Below are positions 34,983-43,787 of a stretch of DNA of 64,000 nt, piece after piece. Positions within the stretch are counted from its first letter, which is position 1. The number at the start of each line of letters is the position of its first letter. Origin of the DNA: Pseudomonas gingeri. GTDB taxonomy: Bacteria; Pseudomonadota; Gammaproteobacteria; Pseudomonadales; Pseudomonadaceae. The notes beneath the pieces were generated by a model that saw nothing but the letters and a program-made list of their open reading frames with translations, was not told where the DNA came from and did no database searches. The stretch covers positions 229,175 to 293,174 of the forward strand of contig NZ_JACAOR010000013.1 in the NCBI RefSeq assembly GCF_013386115.1, read 5' to 3'. The translations under genes and the position numbers were made by a program.

Positions 34983-34991
34983 TGTTAAAAT
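34983..34991 (+). promoter_or_regulatory. rep: Candidate extended -10 promoter of rep
   Basis: TGTTAAAAT: TG one base before TAAAAT, 37 bases upstream of the rep ATG. No good -35 found at normal spacing. Confidence 0.4.
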
Positions 34992-35027
34992 GCCCGCCCT
35001 TTTTCGTAACAGACCACTTACTTCGCC

Positions 35028-37037
35028 ATGTCCCGACTCAACCCCCGGCAGCAAGAAGCCGTGAACTACGTCGGCGGCCCTCTTTTGGTGCTCGCCGGTG
35101 CCGGCTCCGGCAAGACCAGCGTGATCACCCGCAAGATCGCCCACCTGATCCAGAACTGCGGCATCCGCGCCCAGTACATCGTCGCCATGACCTTCACCAA
35201 CAAGGCGGCGCGGGAAATGAAGGAACGCGTCGGCACCCTGCTCAAGGGTGGCGAAGGCCGTGGCCTGACGGTCTCGACCTTCCACAACCTGGGGTTGAAC
35301 ATCATCCGCAAGGAACACGTGCGGCTGGGCTACAAGCCGGGCTTCTCGATTTTCGACGAGACCGACGTCAAGGCCCTGATGACCGACATCATGCAGAAGG
35401 AATACTCGGGCGACGACGGCGTCGACGAGATCAAGAACATGATCGGCTCGTGGAAGAACGACCTGATCCTGCCGCCCCAGGCCCTGGAAAACGCGCGCAA
35501 CCCCAAGGAACAGACCGCCGCCATCGTCTACACCCACTACCAGCGCACGCTCAAGGCGTTCAACGCGGTGGACTTCGACGACCTGATCCTGCTGCCGGTG
35601 AAACTGTTCGAGGAACATGCCGACATCCTCGAAAAGTGGCAGAACAAGGTCCGCTACCTGCTGGTGGACGAATACCAGGACACCAACGCCAGCCAGTACC
35701 TGCTGGTGAAAATGCTGATCGGCACGCGCAACCAGTTCACCGTGGTTGGCGACGACGACCAGTCGATCTACGCCTGGCGCGGCGCGCGTCCGGAAAACCT
35801 GATGCTGCTCAAGGACGACTACCCGTCCCTGAAAGTGGTGATGCTCGAGCAGAACTACCGCTCCACCAGCCGTATCCTGCGCTGCGCCAACGTGCTGATC
35901 TCGAACAATCCCCACGAGTTCGAAAAACAGCTCTGGAGCGAGATGGGCCACGGCGACGAGATCCGCGTGATCCGCTGCCGCAACGAGGACGCCGAGGCCG
36001 AGCGCGTGGCCATGGAAATCCTCAGCCTGCACCTGCGCACCGACCGTCCCTACAGCGATTTCGCCATCCTCTATCGCGGCAACTACCAGGCCAAGCTGAT
36101 CGAGTTGAAGCTGCAGCACCACCAGATCCCCTATCGCCTGTCCGGCGGCAACAGCTTTTTCGGACGCCAGGAAGTGAAGGACCTGATGGCCTACTTCCGC
36201 CTGATCGTGAACCCGGATGACGACAACGCCTTCCTGCGGGTGATCAACGTGCCCCGCCGGGAAATCGGCTCGACCACCCTGGAAAAGCTCGGCAACTATG
36301 CCACCGAGCGCAAGATCTCGATGTACGCCGCCACCGACGAGATCGGCCTCGGCGAACACCTGGACAGCCGCTTCACCGACCGCCTGGCGCGGTTCAAGCG
36401 CTTCATGGATCGCGTGCGTGAACAGTGCGCCGGCGAAGACCCGATTTCCGCCCTGCGCAGCATGGTCATGGACATCGACTACGAGAACTGGCTGCGCACC
36501 AACAGCTCCAGCGACAAGGCCGCCGACTACCGGATGAGCAACGTCTGGTTCCTGATCGAGGCGCTGAAGAACACTCTGGAGAAAGACGAAGACGGCGACA
36601 TGACCGTCGAGGACGCCATCGGCAAGCTGGTCCTGCGTGACATGCTCGAACGCCAGCAGGAAGAGGAAGAAGGCGCCGAAGGCGTGCAGATGATGACCCT
36701 GCATGCGTCCAAGGGGCTGGAGTTCCCCTATGTGTTCATCATGGGCATGGAGGAGGAGATCCTTCCCCACCGCTCCAGCATCGAGGCCGACACCATCGAG
36801 GAAGAACGGCGCCTGGCCTATGTCGGGATTACCCGCGCGCGCCAGACCCTGGCCTTCACCTTCGCCGCCAAGCGCAAGCAGTATGGCGAGGTCATCGATT
36901 GCGCGCCGAGCCGTTTCCTCGATGAACTGCCTCCCGACGACCTGGCCTGGGAAGGCAACGATGACACCCCGACCGAAGTGAAAGCCGTTCGCGGCAACTC
37001 CGCGTTGGCGGATATACGCGCCATGTTAAAGCGCTAG
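35028..37037 (+). CDS. rep: ATP-dependent DNA helicase Rep
   Basis: 669 residues, UvrD/Rep superfamily 1 helicase. Motif I AGAGSGKTSVIT near 24-35, Ia FTNKAAREMKERV, motif II VDEYQDTN, motif III VGDDDQSIYAWRGA, motif IV/V VMLEQNYRST, LHASKGLEFPYVFI, and motif VI ITRARQTLAF. It moves 3' to 5' on single-stranded DNA and removes proteins ahead of replication forks. Monocistronic, followed by a nested REPIN before xpt. Divergent from the GGDEF/EAL gene (267-base gap). Confidence 0.97.
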   Translation: MSRLNPRQQEAVNYVGGPLLVLAGAGSGKTSVITRKIAHLIQNCGIRAQYIVAMTFTNKAAREMKERVGTLLKGGEGRGLTVSTFHNLGLNIIRKEHVRLGYKPGFSIFDETDVKALMTDIMQKEYSGDDGVDEIKNMIGSWKNDLILPPQALENARNPKEQTAAIVYTHYQRTLKAFNAVDFDDLILLPVKLFEEHADILEKWQNKVRYLLVDEYQDTNASQYLLVKMLIGTRNQFTVVGDDDQSIYAWRGARPENLMLLKDDYPSLKVVMLEQNYRSTSRILRCANVLISNNPHEFEKQLWSEMGHGDEIRVIRCRNEDAEAERVAMEILSLHLRTDRPYSDFAILYRGNYQAKLIELKLQHHQIPYRLSGGNSFFGRQEVKDLMAYFRLIVNPDDDNAFLRVINVPRREIGSTTLEKLGNYATERKISMYAATDEIGLGEHLDSRFTDRLARFKRFMDRVREQCAGEDPISALRSMVMDIDYENWLRTNSSSDKAADYRMSNVWFLIEALKNTLEKDEDGDMTVEDAIGKLVLRDMLERQQEEEEGAEGVQMMTLHASKGLEFPYVFIMGMEEEILPHRSSIEADTIEEERRLAYVGITRARQTLAFTFAAKRKQYGEVIDCAPSRFLDELPPDDLAWEGNDDTPTEVKAVRGNSALADIRAMLKR

Positions 37038-37057
37038 AATTGGATTCCCCTTTATTT

Positions 37058-37163
37058 GTGGGAGCGGGCTTGTGTGGGAGCGGGCTTGCCCGCGAAGCTT
37101 TTCAGTAGCCTCACTGGCCCCTTCATGGGCAAGCCCGCTCCTACCCAAACCCGCTCCTGCAGG
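37058..37163. repeat. Nested REPIN between rep and xpt
   Basis: Two direct heads (GTGGGAGCGGGCTTG at 37058 and again at 37074 with CCCGCGAA) face two inverted tails (GGGCAAGCCCGCTCCTAC at 37127 and AACCCGCTCCTGCAGG at about 37148). This is the other Pseudomonas REP family (GGGAGCGGGCTTGCCCGCGA), distinct from the copies at 10640, 32979 and 60384. The nested order suggests one REPIN inserted into or duplicated around another. Confidence 0.85.
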
Positions 37164-37204
37164 AGCAATATTTTCAGCGTAAACGCGCTATTCGAGGACG
37201 TTCC

Positions 37205-37777
37205 GTGGAAGCACTGCATAAGAAAATTCGCGAAGAAGGCATCGTGCTTTCCGATCAGGTCCTGAAGGTCGACGCCTTCCTGAACCACCAGATCGACCCG
37301 CAGTTGATGAAACTGATCGGTGACGAATTCGCCACGCTGTTCGCCGATTCGGGCATCACCAAGATCGTCACCATCGAAGCCTCGGGCATCGCCCCGGCGA
37401 TCATGACCGGCTTGAACCTCGGCGTACCGGTGATTTTCGCCCGCAAGCACCAGTCCCTGACCCTGACGGAGAACCTGCTGTCGGCAACCGTCTACTCCTT
37501 CACCAAGCAGGTGGAAAGCACCGTGGCGATCTCCCCGCGCCACCTGACCAGCAGCGACCGCGTGCTGATCATCGATGACTTCCTGGCCAACGGCAAAGCG
37601 TCCCAGGCGCTGATCTCGATCATCAAGCAGGCCGGCGCGACCGTGGCGGGCCTGGGCATCGTGATCGAGAAGTCGTTCCAGGGCGGCCGTGCCGAGCTGG
37701 ACGCCCAGGGCTATCGCGTCGAGTCCCTGGCCCGGGTCAAGTCCCTGGCCGGCGGCGTCGTGACCTTCATCGAGTAA
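37205..37777 (+). CDS. xpt: Xanthine phosphoribosyltransferase
   Basis: 190 residues from a GTG with GAGG nine bases upstream. Starts MEALHKKIREEGIVLSDQVLKVDAFLNHQID, typical Xpt, with PRPP-binding VLIIDDFLANGKASQAL near 120-136 and TIEASGIAPAIMTGLNL in the middle. It salvages xanthine to XMP using PRPP in the cytoplasm. In some gram-positives xpt is under a purine riboswitch; here the leader is REPIN sequence and no riboswitch is seen. Convergent with the response regulator gene, with a GC-rich hairpin between them. Confidence 0.95.
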   Translation: MEALHKKIREEGIVLSDQVLKVDAFLNHQIDPQLMKLIGDEFATLFADSGITKIVTIEASGIAPAIMTGLNLGVPVIFARKHQSLTLTENLLSATVYSFTKQVESTVAISPRHLTSSDRVLIIDDFLANGKASQALISIIKQAGATVAGLGIVIEKSFQGGRAELDAQGYRVESLARVKSLAGGVVTFIE

Positions 37778-37790
37778 CCCGTCCCGCGAC

Positions 37791-37810
37791 AGGCCGGTCC
37801 CCGCCGGCCT
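37791..37810. terminator. GC-rich hairpin between xpt and the response regulator
   Basis: AGGCCGG and CCGGCCT perfect arms around TCCCCG, touching the last base of the response regulator stop. No T-run; may terminate weakly in both directions. Confidence 0.45.
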
Positions 37811-38511
37811 CAGAAACCCATCGCGTTCGAATCCCGTAGCGAACTGGACAGCTTGAACAGTTCGCTGTCGGTCTTGATCCCCAGCTTGCGGTAGGCCGAC
37901 TGTTTCTGGGTGCTGATGGTATTGGCGCTGCGCGAGAACTTCTCGGCAATCCCGTTCACCGACATGCCATCGAGAAAACAGCGCAGCACTTCCCGCTCCC
38001 GGGGCGAGAGGATGTCATGGGCACACGCGGGCACCTGCTCGCTGGCGCTCGCCGCCTCGTACACCTCCTTCTCCGACACCGTGGCGACCTCCCTGGCCAT
38101 GATCGGGTGCAGGTAGATCTTGCCCCGGGCCACGGTGCGGATCGCCGCCGCCAGCCCGTCCAGGCGCTGGGTCTTGCCAAAGAAGCCCCAGCTTCCGGCC
38201 CGTAGCGCCAGCGACACGGTCGCCGGGGTGTAGTGGGCCGAAAGCACCAGTGGCCGGCAATCGGGATAACGCACCCGCAGCGCACGGATCAGGTTGATCC
38301 CGTCGATCTCCGTCGGGCCGAGCATGAAGTCGATCACGAGGATATCCGGCTGCCTGATGGCCAGGGCGGCGAGCAGTTCCCTGCCCGTGGAAAAGGAACC
38401 GACAACCTCAAGGTCAGGCTCTTTCGACAACCACAGGGACGTACCCACCCTTATCAGTTCGTGATCGTCCAGCAGCATGACTGTGTAGGAACCAGGGACT
38501 GCGCTAGTCAT
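37810..38511 (-). CDS. NarL/RcsB-type response regulator next to the fimbrial cluster
   Basis: 233 residues. Receiver domain: acidic DD at 15-16, phosphoacceptor D61 in ILVIDFMLG, S in LVLSAH, and K in FFGKTQ. C-terminal LuxR-type HTH: ILSPREREVLRCFLDGMSVNGIAEKFSRSANTISTQKQSAYRKLG near 160-210. Such regulators are phosphorylated by hybrid kinases of the Rcs/Roc/Evg kind; none lies in this window. It is divergent from the major pilin gene and therefore a good candidate for controlling the chaperone-usher operon. That role is inferred from position only. Confidence 0.9.
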   Translation of the reverse strand: MTSAVPGSYTVMLLDDHELIRVGTSLWLSKEPDLEVVGSFSTGRELLAALAIRQPDILVIDFMLGPTEIDGINLIRALRVRYPDCRPLVLSAHYTPATVSLALRAGSWGFFGKTQRLDGLAAAIRTVARGKIYLHPIMAREVATVSEKEVYEAASASEQVPACAHDILSPREREVLRCFLDGMSVNGIAEKFSRSANTISTQKQSAYRKLGIKTDSELFKLSSSLRDSNAMGF

Positions 38512-38704
38512 CTTTATTTAGACCTCCCGAGAAAAAACCGAGCCAGCAGATAAGGGCCGCGACGAATACCTACAGAACTTTCAGGCTTATAGCACCCAGC
38601 GCCGAGAGCACAAACGGAAAGCCCTTCGAGAAATCACGAAACTGCAGGGTTTCGAGTTATCTCGATGTTCCAGCGACCCCGGCTACGCGAGAGTAGCGGC
38701 CTCG

Positions 38705-38743
38705 TCCGACAGGCTATCACCCTCCACCCGGAGGGCTGTCGGA
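38705..38743 (+). other. Large two-part hairpin upstream of the major pilin gene
   Basis: Outer arms TCCGACAG and CTGTCGGA (8 bases, perfect) and inner arms CCCTCC and GGAGGG around ACCC, with a seven-base bulge GCTATCA on the 5' side. It ends 34 bases before the pilin ATG. In RNA it would form a stable leader stem; as DNA it could be an operator. It is followed by TTCAAGG near the ribosome site, so it is not a terminator. Confidence 0.7.
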
Positions 38744-38777
38744 AGGGAAATCAACTGAAACCATTCAAGGTAATCCG

Positions 38778-39341
38778 ATGAAAATCTCCCAAGTCTCTGC
38801 CGCCGTCTCCCTCGCCCTGGCCGCACTCATCGCCCTGCCGGCTTCCGCCGCCAATGACGGCGTCATCAACTTCAATGGCCTGGTGACCGACGTGACCTGC
38901 ACCATCGAAGGCGAAGCGCCAGGCGGTGGCAGCGTGGTCAAGAACGTCGACCTCGGCGGCGTGTCCGCGGCCCGCCTGACGAACGCCGGCGATCGCGCCA
39001 ACCTCACCGGCTTCTCGATTCGCGTGGGTGCGCCGGGTGAAACCGCCTGCACCAACGGTCGTACCGCAATGGTCGCGTTCGACCCGACCAGCCCGGCCAT
39101 CGATGTCGCCACCGGTCGCCTGAACATCGACACCACCGGCGACGCCGCCAGCAACGTGCAGGTCGAGGTCACCCAGCGCGACGGTACGCCGATCCACGTC
39201 TACACCGAGAAATCCGAAGGCGTGGTCATCGCCGACAACCAGGCGGTCATTCCCCTGGCCGCCCAGTACTACGCCACCGGTGCCGCGGGTGAAGGCCAGG
39301 TCGCCACCCGGGTCGGCTTCATGATCGAGTACGCCGAGTAA
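38778..39341 (+). CDS. Major fimbrial subunit (chaperone-usher pilin)
   Basis: 187 residues. Signal peptide MKISQVSAAVSLALAALIALPASA, then the mature pilin starting ANDGVINFNGLVTDVTC. Two cysteines (C41, C91) form the usual pilin disulfide; the pilin ends ATRVGFMIEYAE with an aromatic near the C-terminus for chaperone binding. First gene and best candidate for the main shaft protein; AAGG lies upstream of the ATG. It is larger and less similar to the other pilins of the cluster than they are to one another. Confidence 0.9.
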   Translation: MKISQVSAAVSLALAALIALPASAANDGVINFNGLVTDVTCTIEGEAPGGGSVVKNVDLGGVSAARLTNAGDRANLTGFSIRVGAPGETACTNGRTAMVAFDPTSPAIDVATGRLNIDTTGDAASNVQVEVTQRDGTPIHVYTEKSEGVVIADNQAVIPLAAQYYATGAAGEGQVATRVGFMIEYAE

Positions 39342-39402
39342 GCGTCATCCAACGGACCCGCGCCCTGTCGCGGGTCCAGCCTTCAACACGAGAGCTTCGC
39401 CA

Positions 39403-40173
39403 ATGAACAACCTGGTTCGTTCGGGCATGGTCGCCTGTGCCCTTCTGACGGCATCGCTGCACGCTACTTCCTCGCTTGCCGCCGTGGTCATCCATGGTGC
39501 GCGCGTGATCTATCCCGCCGAGCAACAGGAAGTCGTGGTCCGGCTGGAGAACAAGGGCGAACGCCCCGCCCTGGTCCAGCTCTGGCTCGACGATGGCGAC
39601 AAACGCGCGACGCCCGCTACCGCGCAGGCGCCCTTCACCGCCATGCCGCCGATCCTGCGCATCGAACCGAAAAAGCAGCAGGCCCCGCGCCTGCGCTATA
39701 CCGGTGGCCCGCTACCCGCGGACCGCGAAAGCCTGTTCTGGCTGAATGTGCTGGAAGTGCAGCCGACCACCGTCGGTACTGCCGACAGGAACCTGCTGGA
39801 ACTGTCGTTTCGTTCCCGGCTGCGAGTGTTCTACCGGCCGGAAGGCCTGCCCTATCCGAAAACCAGCGCGGCGCCGAAGCTGAGCTGGAAACTCGTGCGC
39901 CATGAAGGTGGCCACGCGCTGGAAGTCCTCAACCCGACGCCTTATCACGTCTCCCTGGGCTCGGTGGAACTGGTGGGCAAGGGCCGCGACGAGCGTTACC
40001 CGAAGGCACCGAACAAGGAGGTCAACGACAGCCTGTTGCTGCCGTCCGGCGACATCAAGCGCTTCCCGCTGCCCAACCTGCGAACCCCGCCCAGCGGCGC
40101 CCTGAAGGTCGAATTCAGTGCGATCAGCGACTTCGGCGCGCGCGTCAGCCACAGCGCCGACATCACCTCTTGA
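39403..40173 (+). CDS. Periplasmic fimbrial chaperone 1 (PapD-like)
   Basis: 256 residues. Signal peptide MNNLVRSGMVACALLTASLHATSSLA, then VVIHGARVIYPAEQQEVVVRLENKG, the PapD/FimC N-terminal strand, TAMPPILRIEPKKQQAPRLRYTG with the F1-G1 hairpin, LFWLNVLEVQP, and LLELSFRSRLRVFYRPEGLP. It binds nascent pilins in the periplasm by donor-strand complementation and hands them to the usher. First of two adjacent chaperones, 62 bases after the major pilin gene. Confidence 0.93.
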   Translation: MNNLVRSGMVACALLTASLHATSSLAAVVIHGARVIYPAEQQEVVVRLENKGERPALVQLWLDDGDKRATPATAQAPFTAMPPILRIEPKKQQAPRLRYTGGPLPADRESLFWLNVLEVQPTTVGTADRNLLELSFRSRLRVFYRPEGLPYPKTSAAPKLSWKLVRHEGGHALEVLNPTPYHVSLGSVELVGKGRDERYPKAPNKEVNDSLLLPSGDIKRFPLPNLRTPPSGALKVEFSAISDFGARVSHSADITS

Positions 40174-40192
40174 ACCGGACCGACCAGTGCTC

Positions 40193-40972
40193 ATGAACAC
40201 ACTCCCGCGCAGCGCCGCGACCGCACGCCTCGTCATCCTGCTTGCCCTCGCAATCCTGATGCTGAGCACCAGCTTCATGGCCCGGGCCAGCGTCATCATC
40301 ACCGGCACCCGGGTGGTATACCCGGCGAACCAGAAGGAAGTGACCATCCGGTTCGAGAACAAGAACCAGAAACCGGCCCTGGTGCAGGTCTGGCTGGACA
40401 CCGGCGACGAAGAGGTGGCGCCGGAACAGGCCCGGGTGCCCTTCCTCGCCACGCCCCCGATCTTCCGCATGGAACCGGGCAAGCAACAGGTCGTGCGCCT
40501 GGCCTATACCGGCGAATCGCTGCCCAAGGACAAGGAGAGCCTGTTCTGGCTGAACATGCTGGAGGTACCGCCCAAGGCCCAGGACTCGGAAGGGAGCAAC
40601 CAGCTGCAACTCGCCTTCCGCACGCGCATCAAGGTGTTTTTCCGGCCGCGGGACCTTCCCTACCCGCCCGCGCAAGCCGTGGAAAAACTGCGCTGGACAC
40701 TGGTGTCCGGCGACCAGGGACCCGCCCTGGAAGTGCATAACCCTACGCCCTACCACCTGAACTTCGATTCGGTGGAACTGGTCGCGGCGGGCCAACGCCA
40801 TGCCAAGCCGGTCGGCCAGACAGGCGCCGGGAACATGGTCAACCCGAATGCCAGCAACCGCTTCGTCCTGCCGAGCCTGAAGTCGGCCCCCGCCGCTGGC
40901 GCCCTGGTCGAGTTCCAGACCATCGACGACTACGGCGCCCGGCATTCGCACAAGGTCCAGGTCACGCCATGA
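40193..40972 (+). CDS. Periplasmic fimbrial chaperone 2 (PapD-like)
   Basis: 259 residues from ATG at 40193 (MNTLPRSAATARL), signal peptide to about residue 31. Same motifs as its neighbour: VIITGTRVVYPANQKEVTIRFENKNQKPALVQVWLD, TPPIFRMEPGKQQVVRLAYTG, LFWLNMLEVPP, FRTRIKVFFRPRDLPYP. Clearly a paralogue of the preceding chaperone. Two chaperones with one usher suggests either redundancy or a division of subunits, one for the shaft and one for the tip proteins; sequence cannot decide. Confidence 0.93.
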   Translation: MNTLPRSAATARLVILLALAILMLSTSFMARASVIITGTRVVYPANQKEVTIRFENKNQKPALVQVWLDTGDEEVAPEQARVPFLATPPIFRMEPGKQQVVRLAYTGESLPKDKESLFWLNMLEVPPKAQDSEGSNQLQLAFRTRIKVFFRPRDLPYPPAQAVEKLRWTLVSGDQGPALEVHNPTPYHLNFDSVELVAAGQRHAKPVGQTGAGNMVNPNASNRFVLPSLKSAPAAGALVEFQTIDDYGARHSHKVQVTP

Positions 40973-41100
40973 CCGGCTGATATCAGCGCCTGGCGCGCCT
41001 GGAACGCCAGCCAGTAAAGGAACTCCCGCCCCGTCCGCGAACAAGAACGCGCGACGGTCGGGCCCGGCTTGCCCGAATCCGGCAATACACAAGGTTTGGA

Positions 41101-43713
41101 ATGTTTGCGATGAGATCGAAGACCCAGTCTGTACCCGGCGGATTGCGCACCCCGCGCAACCGTCTGGCCCATGTCATTCACAGCCTCCTGCTGCTGGCAG
41201 CCGGCAATGCCCTGGCCGCGGACGAGGTCGAGCGGGTGGAGTTCAACCCGGCGTTCTTCCCCGGTGGCGGCGGACAGATCGACATCTCGCGCTTCAACGA
41301 AGGCAACGTGGTCCTGCCGGGCCAGTACCGCGCGGACGTCTCCGTCAACGGCAACTGGATCGGCCGGGAAGAACTGACCTTCGCCGCCGTCGAGGGCCGC
41401 AACAATGCCCAGCTCTGCCTGGAACGCCCCCTGCTGACGCGGCTCGGGGTCGATCTCGATGGCATAGCGCAGAAGGCCGCCGAAGTCGGTGAACCCGTGC
41501 CGCCGGCGCTGCCGCCGCTGTCGACCTGTGGCGATATCGGCACCTACATCCCCGGCGCCAGCGTCAGTTTCGATGCCGGTGAAGGACGGCTGGACCTGCA
41601 GGTGCCACAGCTCTACCTGTCACGCACGGCACGCGGCTACGTCAGCCCGGAGCATTGGGATCCGGGGGTGAACGCGGCGTTCGTGCGCTACAACGCCAAC
41701 GGTTTCATGAACAACAACAAGGGCCGCTCATCGTTCTCCAACTACCTGGGGCTGCACACCGGTCTCAACCTCAACGGCTGGCACCTGCGACACAACGGCG
41801 CCTACAGCAGCAACGAAGCCAGCAGCAGCTACCAGAGCAGCGCCACCTATCTGCAACGGGAACTGCCCGGGCTGCAATCGCAACTCATGGCCGGCGAGAT
41901 CTACACCACCGGCGAGCTGTTCGACAGCATCCGCCTGCGCGGCATGACCCTGTCCACCGACGATCGCATGCTGCCCGACTCACTGACCGGCTACGCGCCC
42001 ATCGTCCGTGGCGTGGCCGAGACCAACGCCCGGGTCAGCGTGCGCCAGCGCGGCATACTGCTGGACGAAGTCACCGTGCCGCCGGGCCCATTCGTGCTCA
42101 ACGACCTGTTCCCCACCGGTTACGGCGGCGACCTGGAGGTCACCGTCACCGAGGCCGATGGCCGGCAACGGCAGTTCATCGTACCGTTCGCCTCCAACGT
42201 CAACCTGATCCGGCCGGGCTACAGCCGCTACTCGCTGAGCCTCGGTGAAATGGACGAGCTCGGTGTCGACAGCAAGCCCTGGCTGAGCCAGGGCACCTTC
42301 CAATACGGTCTCAACAACCTGGTCACCGGCTATGTCGGCGCCTTGGCGTCGGAAGGCTATCACTCGCAACTGCTGGGGGCGGCGTTCAATACGCCGGTGG
42401 GGGCGATCTCCCTCGACCTGACCACCTCCCAGTCTGAACTGCCGGGGTTTGCCAATCGTCGCGGCCAGAGCCTGCAGGCCCGCTACAACAAGAACTTCGC
42501 CGATACCGGGACCAACTTCGCCCTGGGTGCCTTTCGCTATTCCACCGACGGTTTCCTCAGTGCCCGCGACACCGCGCAACTGCGGGATATCGCCCGCCGG
42601 GGCGGGGACCTGGAAAAAGTCAGCCGGGTGCGCGAACGCCTGGATGTCAGCCTCAACCAGAGCCTGGACCAGGGATCGGTATTCCTCACCGGCTCGTCGC
42701 AGAACTACTGGAACCGCAAGGGCGGCAGCCTGAGCTTCACCGCCGGCTACAGCAGTTCCTGGCAACGCATGAACTACACCATCAGCGCCCAGCGCAGCCG
42801 CGACCTGCTGACCGAGCGCAGCAGCAACCAGATCGACCTCACCATCAGCCTGCCGCTGGGCTACTCGAACCGCGCACCGAACCTGTGGAGCAACCTCACC
42901 CGCGGCGACCGGCAAAGCAGTGTCCAGGCCGGCCTGGGCGGCACCTGGGGCGAACGCAGCGAGGTCAACTACGGGGTTTCGGCCAGCCACGCCGGCAATG
43001 GCGTCGGCAACAGCTTCAACGCTGACCTGCAATACCGCAGCCGCTATGCCGTGGCTTCCACCAGCCACAGCCAGGGCAACGGCTACCACTCGCAATCGCT
43101 GGGGTTGTCCGGCGGGCTGGTCGCCCATGCCGACGGCTTGACCCTGAGCCCGGAACTGGGCGACACCATCGGCCTGGTCCACGCACCCGGCGCCAAGGGG
43201 GCCTGGGTCGGCAGCAACAACGATGCCCAGGTGGACGGCAAGGGGTACGCCGTGGTGCCGCACCTCACCCCGTACCGCCAGAACGTGGTCGAACTGGACC
43301 CACGCGACATGTCCCACGACGTGGAGCTCAAGTCCGCCTCGCACAACGTCGCCCCCCGGGCCGGTTCCGTGGTGGTGATGAAGTACGAGACCAGCAGCGG
43401 GCGGGCCGTGATCATCAATGCCAGTCGGGAAGATGGCAGCCCGCTGCCGTTCGGTGCCGATGTGTTCGATGAAAGCGAGGCCAACGTGGGCGTGGTCGGG
43501 CAGAACAGCATGGCGTTTGTCCGGCTGCCAGACGATAGCGGCCAGTTGACGGTCAAGTGGGGCCCGAGCAGCGCGGACAGCTGCCGGATCGCCTACGACC
43601 TGGGCACGCTCGCCGACTCGGAGGACTTACGTCAAATGGAGGGGGAATGCCGGACCGACAGTAGCGATACGTCCCGCTCGACCCCGCCTGATACTCCTGC
43701 AGATGAGGCTTGA
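41101..43713 (+). CDS. Outer-membrane fimbrial usher (PapC/FimD family)
   Basis: 870 residues. Signal sequence then VEFNPAFFPGGGGQIDISRFNEGNVVLPGQYRADVSVNGNWIG, the usher N-terminal chaperone-binding domain. The 24-strand barrel includes the plug region (GYAPIVRGVAETNARVSVRQRG and DLFPTGYGGDLEVTVTEADG). C-terminal domains include MKYETSSGRAVIINASREDGSPLPFGADV and the cysteine pair region. It threads pilus subunits through the outer membrane. AAGG lies before the ATG; a second in-frame ATG occurs nine bases later. Directly followed by an adhesin gene. Confidence 0.94.
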   Translation: MFAMRSKTQSVPGGLRTPRNRLAHVIHSLLLLAAGNALAADEVERVEFNPAFFPGGGGQIDISRFNEGNVVLPGQYRADVSVNGNWIGREELTFAAVEGRNNAQLCLERPLLTRLGVDLDGIAQKAAEVGEPVPPALPPLSTCGDIGTYIPGASVSFDAGEGRLDLQVPQLYLSRTARGYVSPEHWDPGVNAAFVRYNANGFMNNNKGRSSFSNYLGLHTGLNLNGWHLRHNGAYSSNEASSSYQSSATYLQRELPGLQSQLMAGEIYTTGELFDSIRLRGMTLSTDDRMLPDSLTGYAPIVRGVAETNARVSVRQRGILLDEVTVPPGPFVLNDLFPTGYGGDLEVTVTEADGRQRQFIVPFASNVNLIRPGYSRYSLSLGEMDELGVDSKPWLSQGTFQYGLNNLVTGYVGALASEGYHSQLLGAAFNTPVGAISLDLTTSQSELPGFANRRGQSLQARYNKNFADTGTNFALGAFRYSTDGFLSARDTAQLRDIARRGGDLEKVSRVRERLDVSLNQSLDQGSVFLTGSSQNYWNRKGGSLSFTAGYSSSWQRMNYTISAQRSRDLLTERSSNQIDLTISLPLGYSNRAPNLWSNLTRGDRQSSVQAGLGGTWGERSEVNYGVSASHAGNGVGNSFNADLQYRSRYAVASTSHSQGNGYHSQSLGLSGGLVAHADGLTLSPELGDTIGLVHAPGAKGAWVGSNNDAQVDGKGYAVVPHLTPYRQNVVELDPRDMSHDVELKSASHNVAPRAGSVVVMKYETSSGRAVIINASREDGSPLPFGADVFDESEANVGVVGQNSMAFVRLPDDSGQLTVKWGPSSADSCRIAYDLGTLADSEDLRQMEGECRTDSSDTSRSTPPDTPADEA

Positions 43714-43787
43714 TCATGGTCGCGAATACCTGCCCCGCAAACGCTTCGGTCGACAGACTCCAGACCTTGCTTCAGGCGAGACCACAC

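Noticed and set aside
37038..37204. Purine riboswitch before xpt
   Set aside because: The leader consists of REPIN inverted repeats; no conserved purine aptamer junction was recognised.
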